From: a virus
Reading direction: 5' to 3' (one strand)
Length of the DNA stretch: 24,505 bases
Virus record (IMG/VR): IMGVR_UViG_3300034418_009934
Location: 1-24,505 of that record
The notes beneath the pieces are model-generated. The model ran no database searches. It was not told where the DNA came from and worked only from the letters and a program-made list of their open reading frames with translations. The position numbers and the translations under genes are program-made. Shown piece after piece: positions 1 to 6,307 of the stretch (within the stretch, counting starts at the first letter, position 1; every line of letters begins with the position of its first letter).

Positions 1-1
1 A

Positions 2-49
2 GATGTAAACCAAAAGCTCTTTGAGGTAGCGAAGGAATTCGCAGCATAA
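2..49 (+). CDS. 3' end of an upstream gene, product unknown
   Basis: The first bases read as an open frame ending DVNQKLFEVAKEFAA followed by TAA at 47-49. It is in the same orientation as every other gene here, and a strong hairpin follows 21 bases later, as expected at the end of a transcription unit. The start lies outside the window. Only 15 residues are visible, helical and charged in character, which is too little to assign a family. The call rests on frame, position and the following hairpin. Confidence 0.55.
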   Translation, partial: DVNQKLFEVAKEFAA

Positions 50-70
50 GAGCACTGCCATGTTGTTTGA

Positions 71-100
71 GGGGGGAGGAAGAAAACCTCCCCCCAATTT
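71..100 (+). terminator. probable intrinsic terminator
   Basis: GGGGGGAGG at 71-79 pairs perfectly with CCTCCCCCC at 87-95 across a seven-base A-rich loop, and AATTT follows. A nine-pair, almost all-G/C stem is conspicuous in such AT-rich DNA. The T tract is short, so termination may be partial. It separates the gene ending at 49 from the cluster that starts at 117. Confidence 0.7.
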
Positions 101-116
101 CAATTATACTTACTAA

Positions 117-305
117 ATGTCTATCAATAAAAACCCCTATACCATGAGTACTAAAGACGTAGTTGAAATGATTTTATCAAAAGCTGATGATTTTGAGTTG
201 AGAAGTGAAGTACGATCTGAAGCTATGGCTATCTTAAAAGAAAATCCTAATATTGATACAGGATCTGCTTATCTAATGGCTGCTATTGAATGGGATGTTG
301 CTTAA
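117..305 (+). CDS. small hypothetical protein (62 aa)
   Basis: A 62-residue acidic, mostly helical protein with no recognised family, transmembrane segment or cysteine motif. It begins 17 bases after the terminator hairpin, so it is likely the first gene of its transcription unit. The leader CAATTATACTTACTAA carries no Shine-Dalgarno sequence, as for its neighbours. A second in-frame ATG at codon 10 (position 144, MSTKDVVEMI) is a possible alternative start. The stop is three bases before the next ATG, so translation is probably coupled to the RNase H-like gene. Function unknown. Confidence 0.7.
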   Translation: MSINKNPYTMSTKDVVEMILSKADDFELRSEVRSEAMAILKENPNIDTGSAYLMAAIEWDVA

Positions 306-308
306 TAA

Positions 309-758
309 ATGCATTTTAGAACAGTTAATAACCAAATTGTAAATCCTATTTCTTATACTGCTAAGATTATACAGGATAACCCATTTGCGGAAATTCATAT
401 TGGGACAGATTCCCAACGTAATGGAGAGGGTGTTTGTTATGTCACTGCTATTGCTTATCGTTATCCTATGAAGGGTGTGCATTATATTTATAAACGAATT
501 CAAGTTCCTCCTATTAAGGATAATTTTACTCGTTTATGGAAAGAAACAGAAATGTCTTTAGATATAGCAGAAAAAGTTTCTCAAAACTTTCCCCGACTCC
601 AACTATCTATAGACATGGATTATAATGACGATGAATATTATGCTAGTAATAAATTAGTTTCAGCTGCTAGAGGGTGGGCGAAGGGTTGCGGATATAAAGC
701 TAATATAAAGCCACATAAACAAATTGCGACGAGAGCCGCAGATTACCATTGCAAATGA
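309..758 (+). CDS. RNase H-fold nuclease-like protein (YkuK/DUF458 family)
   Basis: The 149-residue protein looks like the YkuK/DUF458 family of RNase H-like proteins. A first beta strand ends in IHIGTDSQ with the acidic residue D34, followed by a strand rich in aromatic residues (about 42-62). Acidic residues follow at about E79 or E81 in a helix, then IDMDYN (D102, D104). The C-terminal KPHKQIATRAADYHCK (D145) resembles the family's closing motif. Four such carboxylates would form a two-metal site for RNA or RNA/DNA cleavage. T4's own RNase H is a FEN1-type enzyme, so this is not its homologue. The substrate is unknown. The stop overlaps a possible 25-codon frame (ATGA). The family call is from motif reading only. 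Confidence 0.7.
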   Translation: MHFRTVNNQIVNPISYTAKIIQDNPFAEIHIGTDSQRNGEGVCYVTAIAYRYPMKGVHYIYKRIQVPPIKDNFTRLWKETEMSLDIAEKVSQNFPRLQLSIDMDYNDDEYYASNKLVSAARGWAKGCGYKANIKPHKQIATRAADYHCK

Positions 759-832
759 AATACTGGACATATACAACAACTATAGAAAACCTAGAGGTTA
801 ATTATATTTATGACCCGAATGGACATAAATAA
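755..832 (+). CDS. possible 25-codon ORF bridging two genes
   Basis: An ATG at 755 overlaps the stop of the RNase H-like gene (ATGA) and opens a 25-residue frame, MKYWTYTTTIENLEV...GHK, ending at 830-832. It runs 23 bases into the next gene in another frame. The ATGA overlap is the coupling arrangement seen elsewhere in this genome, and the stretch 759-809 is otherwise uncoded. The peptide has no recognised family. It could equally be a chance frame in the leader of the next gene. Confidence 0.3.
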   Translation: MKYWTYTTTIENLEVNYIYDPNGHK

Positions 833-1247
833 AATATTTGGTGCTTTTGATTCTGAAAAGGATGATAATGGTTTTCCTATACCTAAATTTATAAAGAATA
901 TAGAAGAAAATCATCCCAAGTATTATTTAGGTATGTTTAAAAAATTAATAAACAACCACCTTAGCTATCAAAAAGGATTAATCCAAATGTTTCAGGCAGC
1001 TGATCCTAAATTAGATATGGGAGATATCAAAGCTGCTGGGGAGAATATGTTATATAATAGGGCTTGGGAATATATTAAAAATTATGATTTAAATGATGAG
1101 TATTCTCAAATTACTCTAAAAAAATCTAAATCCGTTGAACTAGAGCATGCATTTGTATCCGCTATAGTTTATTTTGAAAATCAGGAAGAGTATGAAAAAT
1201 GTGCTTTTCTTAAAAAATTCCTTGATTTTTTAGATTCCGTTTCGTAA
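810..1247 (+). CDS. hypothetical protein (145 aa)
   Basis: A soluble, helical, charged protein that I do not recognise. The last third contains EEYEKCAFLKKFLDFL, a short helix that superficially resembles the UvrB/UvrC-type E-Y-E-x-A/C-x-x-L-R/K motif; I would not assign function from that. Two starts are possible: ATG at 810 (MTRMDINKIF), which is itself part of an ATATTTATG sequence, or ATG at 819 (MDINKIFGAF), which fits a more usual leader. It lies in the small pre-late cluster with the RNase H-like and HD proteins, so a nucleic-acid or regulatory role is plausible but unproven. Confidence 0.8.
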   Translation: MTRMDINKIFGAFDSEKDDNGFPIPKFIKNIEENHPKYYLGMFKKLINNHLSYQKGLIQMFQAADPKLDMGDIKAAGENMLYNRAWEYIKNYDLNDEYSQITLKKSKSVELEHAFVSAIVYFENQEEYEKCAFLKKFLDFLDSVS

Positions 1248-1270
1248 CTTCAAATTAAATTTATGTAAAA

Positions 1271-1465
1271 ATGTATTTTAGAGACCACATTACCAAAAAA
1301 CTCGAGAACATCGAGGCAAAATTAAAGCACATCGAATTCCATACTACACGAGGGAATAAAGATGAGATTATTAAGACTAAAGAACAGTGTGAAGATTTAG
1401 TTGAGGAGATTAAAGCAGCAGTTCAACGTGAGCCTATGACTCCCAACGAACAAAACCGAGTATAA
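1271..1465 (+). CDS. small coiled-coil protein (64 aa)
   Basis: A 64-residue highly charged peptide with heptad-like spacing over residues 5-52 (KKLENIEAKLKHIE, then KEQCEDLVEEIKAAV), predicting one or two amphipathic helices. It has no recognised family. Its stop shares a base with the ATG of the following HD-domain gene (TAATG), so the two are probably translationally coupled and may act together. The A-rich leader TTATGTAAAA has no Shine-Dalgarno sequence. Function unknown. Confidence 0.75.
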   Translation: MYFRDHITKKLENIEAKLKHIEFHTTRGNKDEIIKTKEQCEDLVEEIKAAVQREPMTPNEQNRV

Positions 1466-2235
1466 TGCTTACAGCCGAACAAATCCAATCTAATTGGGAA
1501 GAATTCTGTGGGAATATTAATGCTCACATTTCTTCACCTCGCAAAGAAAAACTTCTTGAATTTTATGAAAAATATGCAGATCGCATTATGATGATGCCTG
1601 CTGCTCATAAAAAAGAATACCACAACGCTTTCCCAGGTGGTTATGTTGAACACGTTAACCGAGTAGTTCGTTGTGCTCTTAAACAGGCCAAATTGTGGGA
1701 AGAAGAAGGAGCAGATATGTCTACCTTCACTACTGAAGAACTCGTATTTTCTGCCATTAATCATGATCTTGGAAAAATGGGAGACGAAGAACATGAATCT
1801 TATATCCCTCAAACTGATAAGTGGAGAAAAGAAAAATTAGGGGAAGATTACATGTTTAATAAGCAAGTCCCATTTGCTTCAGTCCCTGATCGAGGTTTGT
1901 TTATGCTTCAATTACATGGTGTTCAATACTCATTTAATGAGATGATAGCTATCCAGACTCATGATGGTTTGTATGATAATGCTAACGAAAAGTATCTTAA
2001 GGTGTTTATGCCCGAACAAAAACCACGTACTTCACTTCCCTACATTCTTCACCAGGCAGATTTAATGGCTGCTCGTATTGAATTTGAACGTGAATGGTTA
2101 CCTAAATTTAAAAATCCCGTGCCTACCCAGGAAGAGAATTTTACATTGTCGAAAGAATCTAAAAAATCAACAAAAGACAAAGCACTTTCACAACTTGAAA
2201 GTAAAGGACTTAAAGATTTATTTGATAAACTATAA
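1465..2235 (+). CDS. HD-domain metal-dependent phosphohydrolase
   Basis: The 256-residue protein carries the H...HD...D signature of HD-superfamily phosphohydrolases. H63 is in FPGGYVEHVNRV, H100-D101 in AINHDLGKMGDEEH, then H166-D167 in IQTHDGLY and D199 in ILHQADLMAARIE. These residues bind the metal centre that hydrolyses phosphate esters, typically of nucleotides. The C-terminal 40 residues are lysine-rich and probably disordered. Actual substrates (dNTPs, cyclic nucleotides, signalling nucleotides) cannot be read from the sequence. It overlaps its neighbours by one base on each side (TAATG), within an operon ending in the sigma factor. Eight of its nine arginine codons are CGN, unlike the virion genes downstream. 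Confidence 0.85.
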   Translation: MLTAEQIQSNWEEFCGNINAHISSPRKEKLLEFYEKYADRIMMMPAAHKKEYHNAFPGGYVEHVNRVVRCALKQAKLWEEEGADMSTFTTEELVFSAINHDLGKMGDEEHESYIPQTDKWRKEKLGEDYMFNKQVPFASVPDRGLFMLQLHGVQYSFNEMIAIQTHDGLYDNANEKYLKVFMPEQKPRTSLPYILHQADLMAARIEFEREWLPKFKNPVPTQEENFTLSKESKKSTKDKALSQLESKGLKDLFDKL

Positions 2236-2513
2236 TGGAAATTATTATTATAAGTATATTAGGTGTATTGGTTGTAGCCCTCGGGTTTACAACCTTTAAC
2301 CTTCTCAAGAAAAACGAAAAGCAGGAAGATATTCTTGCTAGTTATATAACCTATCTCGATCAATTTAGTAGAATAATAGAACTCTCAGATGAAAAGCTTA
2401 AAAAAATTGATGAACGAGGAATTTTTAAGAGTGATGATGAGATAGGGTTCATGTATGAGCAAATCAAAGAACTACAGAGAGTTCTATCCAATTTTAGGAT
2501 AGAAAAATTATGA
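2235..2513 (+). CDS. small membrane-anchored coiled-coil protein
   Basis: The 92-residue protein begins with one strongly hydrophobic segment (residues 2-22, EIIIISILGVLVVALGF) followed by KKNEK, which suggests an N-terminal signal anchor. The remainder is a charged helical region (about 30-90) with coiled-coil spacing. No lipobox or enzyme motif is visible. It overlaps the HD-domain gene by one base and the sigma gene by four (ATGA at 2510), so it is co-expressed with both. It could tether a partner to the inner membrane; a lysis or spanin role is possible but not supported by any motif. Function unknown. Confidence 0.75.
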   Translation: MEIIIISILGVLVVALGFTTFNLLKKNEKQEDILASYITYLDQFSRIIELSDEKLKKIDERGIFKSDDEIGFMYEQIKELQRVLSNFRIEKL

Positions 2514-3247
2514 GCACATTACCCCCAAGAAAAAGAAAGAAAAAAACAAAAAATCAATATTTTACCCAAGCAACAGAAGATGCTATAGTAAGATATAATA
2601 ATTGCGGTGACCCCGAAGAGCGTAGTGAGATCTATCGTAAAGATATTCACTATGCTTTTTTTAAACTCACCGAAAATATAATCCATACTTTTAAATTCTA
2701 TTATACCGAAGTAAGTGATATTGAGCATTTACAACACGAAGTAATTACGTTTTTATTAGATAAAATTCATTTGTTTGATCCTACACGTGGGGCAAAAGCA
2801 TTCTCATACTTTGGGACAATTGCTAAACGATATTTGATTATACAAAATACTAAAAACTATAAGAAAAGAATAGATAAGGCCCCAGTCGAAGAATTACATC
2901 ATAATTTAAAATACTCATATGATATAGATTATGATCCTATGGAAAAAGATAGGGATTCTATTTTTATGGATGAGTATGTAGATTATTGCAATTCAGTTCT
3001 TCCTGAACTATTCCCTAAATTAAAAGATGCCCAAATAGCAGATGCTATACTATCTATATTTGCTTCTAGAGAAAATTTAGATGTATTTAATAAGAAAGCA
3101 CTTTACATTTATATAAGAGAAATAGTAGATGCTAAAACCCCACAAATTACTAAAGTAGCTACTAAATTAGGGGTAATTTATAAAGAACACTATATCTTTT
3201 ATAAAGAACACGGATATACTAATTTTGAGGATACCTCATATTTATAA
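2510..3247 (+). CDS. 55: late-transcription sigma factor, T4 gp55-like
   Basis: A 245-residue sigma-like protein. It has a basic N terminus (PRKRKKKTK). A sigma region-2-like segment (about 45-115) ends in HLFDPTRGAKAFSYFGTIAK, which matches the core-binding and -10 recognition helix of sigma-70 relatives and of T4 gp55 (known family: F-x-P-x-R-G, then an aromatic-rich helix). A longer C-terminal helical domain follows. T4 gp55 is about 185 residues, so this version is longer. It should bind host RNA polymerase core and direct phage late transcription. It lies immediately upstream of the virion genes and overlaps the preceding gene (ATGA). Its last codons contain the first copy of the ATATTTATAAACA motif. 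Alternative: a generic ECF-like phage sigma factor. Confidence 0.82.
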   Translation: MSTLPPRKRKKKTKNQYFTQATEDAIVRYNNCGDPEERSEIYRKDIHYAFFKLTENIIHTFKFYYTEVSDIEHLQHEVITFLLDKIHLFDPTRGAKAFSYFGTIAKRYLIIQNTKNYKKRIDKAPVEELHHNLKYSYDIDYDPMEKDRDSIFMDEYVDYCNSVLPELFPKLKDAQIADAILSIFASRENLDVFNKKALYIYIREIVDAKTPQITKVATKLGVIYKEHYIFYKEHGYTNFEDTSYL

Positions 3248-3250
3248 ACA
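3238..3250 (+). promoter_or_regulatory. ATATTTATAAACA motif before the virion block
   Basis: ATATTTATAAACA overlaps the stop codon of the sigma gene and ends eight bases before the ATG at 3259. The same 13-mer or a near variant precedes several other genes. On the plus strand it contains TATAAACA, one mismatch from the T4 late -10 TATAAATA; on the minus strand it contains TATAAATA exactly. It is a candidate late promoter or translation-start element. The orientation and role are inferred. Confidence 0.4.
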
Positions 3251-3258
3251 AAATAAAT

Positions 3259-3600
3259 ATGGGACAATTAGATAAAAAAATATTTGGTAGGAAAAAATTC
3301 TCTGATATTTTAGAAGAGATTTATCTTAACCAAAAGAAAAAAGAAGAGCAGATTTCTACCCTTATATCTGAGTTGAAACCTTTAATTCAAGATATTGGGG
3401 ATGCTACTTTGGTTGTACCACTTTTAAAAGAATATTTGGAAATTTCTGTCAAAAATGATGAGCAACTCATTAAAATGGCTACTATCATCCAACGTGCTGT
3501 AAATAATGAAGGGCAAGATGATGGTAATTTTGGTATGACAGAAGATGAAAAACAACAGTTATTGAATGAAGTAAAGAAATTCAAAGACGATAAAAAATAA
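3259..3600 (+). CDS. small helical protein, first gene of the virion block
   Basis: A 113-residue, charged, mainly helical protein (MGQLDKKIFGRKKF start, then long amphipathic helices to about residue 85, and an acidic/lysine tail). No family recognised. It is preceded by the ATATTTATAAACA motif, and its stop shares a base with the ATG of the spike gene (TAATG). Its place at the head of the baseplate cluster suggests an assembly factor or minor virion component rather than an enzyme. This is inference from context only. Confidence 0.75.
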   Translation: MGQLDKKIFGRKKFSDILEEIYLNQKKKEEQISTLISELKPLIQDIGDATLVVPLLKEYLEISVKNDEQLIKMATIIQRAVNNEGQDDGNFGMTEDEKQQLLNEVKKFKDDKK

Positions 3601-4784
3601 TGCCTAATCTAGAATATGGCATATCAGGACTTTCTCAGGGAATATTAAATGGATTTGATACCCCTTCTACTCCTACAACTAGAGAAATTTTTTCTAGTAG
3701 AGTAAAGGATATTATTCTAGATCAATCCCACCCAGAATTTAATAATTATGGTGAATGGGCTTCTATAGGTGTAATACTAATTGAGAATGTTAGTCAACCC
3801 ACTACTAATAAAGCCGTAACTCCTGTTTACCCCCTATTTCCTAATATAAAGCATTACCCCTTAATTAATGAAATTGTAACGGTTTTATCTTTACCTTCTA
3901 TAGGATTAGAAACTAATACTGCTAGCTCACGTTTATATTATTTACCTCCTACTAATATTTGGGGAAGTCAACATCATAATGCCATACCAGGAAGTTCTGA
4001 ATTAGCACCTTCCCAACAAAAGGATTATGAACAAACTTCCGCAGGAAGTGTAAGAAAGGTAACTGATGGAGGGACTGAGATTAATTTAGGAGATATTTTT
4101 ATAGAACAACTTGGTATAAATCCTCTTCAACCTTTTGAAGGGGATCATATTATAGAAGGAAGATTTGGTCAATCTTTACGATTTGGAAGTAGTGAAGGTA
4201 AAGATCCCATTACTAAGATTAGGAATGGGCAAGGGGAAGTTACTACTGAGGGGTGGACTACAATTGAAGAAAATATAAATGAAGATAAAGCTTCTATTTA
4301 TCTAACTTCAACACAACAAGTTAATTTAGAACCTAATATCTTTAACTATAACTCATATCATACGGCCCCAGAGGTAATTAAAGATTACTCATCTAATCAA
4401 GTTTTGATTAATTCTGGGAGATTGGTATTAAATGCAAATATTGATAGCGTCTTACTAAGTTCAGCTAAATCCATAAATTTAAATTCACAGGATTCAGTTA
4501 ACATAGATAGTAAAAATCAAGTTATAGTTAATTCACCTAAAATTTTATTAGGGGATAAAAATGCTACTGAACCTCTTTTGTTGGGAAATCAAACAGTAGA
4601 CTTATTAAGAGATGTATTAACCTCTCTTCAATCTACAGTTACTCAACTTTCAGTTCTAACCAGCCTCCCTCCAGGTACTTCTTTTGCTCCACTTAATATA
4701 GAAGCAGCTTCTACTTTACAAAGTTTAGCTACAGCTTTAGCTAGATTAGAGTCCTTAAAATCTCCCAATAATAAAACATTGTAA
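3600..4784 (+). CDS. 5: baseplate central spike protein, gp5/gpV-like
   Basis: A 394-residue protein with the layout of a contractile-tail spike. An N-terminal OB-like domain (about 30-125) contains two beta segments (GVILIENV, NEIVTVLSLP). The linker motif IIEGRFGQSLRFGSS (185-198) is characteristic of gp5/gpV/VgrG proteins. A C-terminal beta-helix (about 262-330) has alternating strands, e.g. VLINSGRLVLNAN, SINLNSQDSVNID and VIVNSPKILLGD. A final coiled segment follows (LLRDVLTSLQSTVTQL). No lysozyme domain is present, unlike T4 gp5 (575 residues), so it resembles the simpler gpV type. It would sit at the tip of the tail tube and pierce the outer membrane. One-base overlaps with both neighbours. 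Confidence 0.82.
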   Translation: MPNLEYGISGLSQGILNGFDTPSTPTTREIFSSRVKDIILDQSHPEFNNYGEWASIGVILIENVSQPTTNKAVTPVYPLFPNIKHYPLINEIVTVLSLPSIGLETNTASSRLYYLPPTNIWGSQHHNAIPGSSELAPSQQKDYEQTSAGSVRKVTDGGTEINLGDIFIEQLGINPLQPFEGDHIIEGRFGQSLRFGSSEGKDPITKIRNGQGEVTTEGWTTIEENINEDKASIYLTSTQQVNLEPNIFNYNSYHTAPEVIKDYSSNQVLINSGRLVLNANIDSVLLSSAKSINLNSQDSVNIDSKNQVIVNSPKILLGDKNATEPLLLGNQTVDLLRDVLTSLQSTVTQLSVLTSLPPGTSFAPLNIEAASTLQSLATALARLESLKSPNNKTL

Positions 4785-5533
4785 TGGCTTCTTCTAAATT
4801 ATTACAAATATTTGCTAAGCAGACCACCCAAACTCAAGAACGTTTGCTCACCCAAATAAAAGGATTACAAAAACAATTTCCTGAAGCTGGGTGTCCTACT
4901 AAGGAAGTTTTACTAAATATAATTAATAAGAGAAATGCTTTAGCAAGTGGGATTAATCAGTTACAAAATCAAGCAGTAAGTGTAAATAGAACGAGTCAAA
5001 TAATAGATAATATTACAACCCCAATCCCTCCTATAATAAATCTTATAAAACTTTTACCTCTTCCTACAGCCTTGCCTGGGGTGACAGCGGGGAATATTAT
5101 TATAGCAGGAGATGTATTAAGTGATTTAAAAGATTTAGTTAAAAAATATAATACTATAGGAGAAGGATTTGGAGTATTATATAATTTTGTTCTTAGAGTT
5201 TTAAATGTTGTAAATAGCCAAATTAAGATTTTAGACACATTAATAGAAAAATGTGCTAAAGAACTTGAAATTCCATATGAGGTAATAAATGGTGAATTAA
5301 ACTCATTGGGTAATGAAACTTTAGAAAATTTATCAACTACAATATATAAGGGTTTTACATTCGAAATAAAGTATGCTAAATTAAATGAAACCCCCTACCC
5401 TAAAAGATTTGCCCAAGCCCGTAATTCAGCAGGGTTAGTAACTTTAACAAGTGATGAATCCTTTGCATCCGACCCAAACGTATTAATAAACGAATTAAAA
5501 TTTATAATTGACACCCAAAATTTAAAAGGGTAA
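4784..5533 (+). CDS. putative virion protein, unknown (249 aa)
   Basis: I do not recognise the family. The N-terminal 75 residues are helical and polar (QTTQTQERLLTQIKGL). A hydrophobic, glycine/proline-rich middle follows (about 78-110, PIPPIINLIKLLPLPTALPG), which could be membrane-active or a buried structural segment. Further helices end in KRFAQARNSAGLVTLTSDES and a short helix. Its position directly after the spike gene and before gp25/gp6, with a one-base overlap to the spike, suggests a hub or tail-tip component. No enzymatic motif is visible. Confidence 0.75.
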   Translation: MASSKLLQIFAKQTTQTQERLLTQIKGLQKQFPEAGCPTKEVLLNIINKRNALASGINQLQNQAVSVNRTSQIIDNITTPIPPIINLIKLLPLPTALPGVTAGNIIIAGDVLSDLKDLVKKYNTIGEGFGVLYNFVLRVLNVVNSQIKILDTLIEKCAKELEIPYEVINGELNSLGNETLENLSTTIYKGFTFEIKYAKLNETPYPKRFAQARNSAGLVTLTSDESFASDPNVLINELKFIIDTQNLKG

Positions 5534-5541
5534 TAGATATA

Positions 5542-5554
5542 ATATTTATAAACA
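5542..5554 (+). promoter_or_regulatory. ATATTTATAAACA motif abutting an ATG
   Basis: The exact 13-mer ATATTTATAAACA ends at the base before the ATG at 5555. If TATAAACA at 5547-5554 were a T4-type late -10 element, the transcript would begin at or inside the start codon. The very short distance therefore argues either for a leaderless transcript, for a downstream start, or for a translational rather than transcriptional role. Confidence 0.4.
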
Positions 5555-5878
5555 ATGAAATCACAAGCATTTAAATCATTAATTAAAGAAGCAGTAAAAG
5601 AAGCTATCCAGGAGGAATTGAAAGAAGTTTTATTAGAAGCTGTAAAAGCTCCAAAACAAGTTAATACTTATCAACCTGTTAATGAAACTTTGCCCAAAGC
5701 TTCCCCCCAAATAAGTGAGGATAGAAGAGCAAAATATGCTAATATTTTAGGAGAAACTGCCCAACAGTTTACTAGTCAAGATGTTCAAAAATTCAACCCT
5801 CAAGGTGCTATGCCTGGTGGGGATCTTCCCAAGGGAGATTTAGGAATGGATCAAATCATGGGTTTATTAAAAAAATAA
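5555..5878 (+). CDS. small helical virion-associated protein (107 aa)
   Basis: The first 35 residues form a strongly amphipathic, charged helix (SLIKEAVKEAIQEELKEVLL). A proline/glutamine-rich linker and a glycine-rich tail (QGAMPGGDLPKGDLG) ending in a short helix follow. No known family. The bipartite design (helix, linker, terminal helix) fits a small adaptor or assembly factor in the baseplate cluster. The ATATTTATAAACA motif lies directly before its ATG. The stop is three bases before the gp25 gene. Confidence 0.72.
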   Translation: MKSQAFKSLIKEAVKEAIQEELKEVLLEAVKAPKQVNTYQPVNETLPKASPQISEDRRAKYANILGETAQQFTSQDVQKFNPQGAMPGGDLPKGDLGMDQIMGLLKK

Positions 5879-5881
5879 TAA

Positions 5882-6307
5882 ATGGCAATAGAAATAGGAA
5901 ATATACCAGCATTTGACCAGGATCCTGTAGTAGGAATTGGTTTGGCCGTTCCTTTTCAATCCTCCGCTATCTCAGGTTCCGATTCTGTTTTTAGAATTAA
6001 TTATACTACCGCTGAGCAGATTAAGTATAACATGATTAATTATTTTCTTACAAGTAAAGGTGAGAGAGTTTTTAATCCTAATTTGGGTAGTAATATAACA
6101 GGGTATGTTTTTGAACCTAATGATCCTAATACTACTGAGGTTTTAAAGAAAAATATTGAAGATGATATAGCTTTAATATTTCCTATGGTTAAATTAAAAA
6201 AAGTTACAGTTACATCTGATCCCGAATATCATAATATGACTGCTCAAATATTTTATTCGGTATTTTCTAGTTTAAATGAATTTATAGAATTTAACGTACC
6301 ATTATAA
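5882..6307 (+). CDS. 25: baseplate wedge protein gp25
   Basis: The 141-residue protein matches the gp25/TssE family (T4 gp25 is 132 residues). The family core is at residues 50-77: NMINYFLTSKGERVFNPNLG, then GYVFEP. A strand-rich end follows (LKKVTVTSDPEYHNMTAQIFYSV). In contractile tails gp25 joins gp6 and gp53/gp7 at the inner wedge and starts sheath polymerisation. It shares a base with the gp6 start (TAATG), the same gene pairing as in T4. Confidence 0.93.
   Translation: MAIEIGNIPAFDQDPVVGIGLAVPFQSSAISGSDSVFRINYTTAEQIKYNMINYFLTSKGERVFNPNLGSNITGYVFEPNDPNTTEVLKKNIEDDIALIFPMVKLKKVTVTSDPEYHNMTAQIFYSVFSSLNEFIEFNVPL

Noticed and set aside
484-496. ATATTTATAAACG copy inside the RNase H-like gene
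   Set aside because: It encodes part of HYIYKRIQ in the middle of a gene, 326 bases from the next start, so it is probably chance in AT-rich DNA. It also warns that the motif is not specific on its own.
2078-2299. 73-codon plus-strand frame spanning the HD and membrane-protein genes
   Set aside because: It overlaps two better-supported genes in another frame and has no family resemblance.
3600-4784. Type VI secretion VgrG or a tail lysozyme
   Set aside because: The GRFGQSLRFGS motif and beta-helix fit spikes generally, but gp25, gp6 and the phage sigma factor beside it show a phage tail; no lysozyme catalytic domain is seen.
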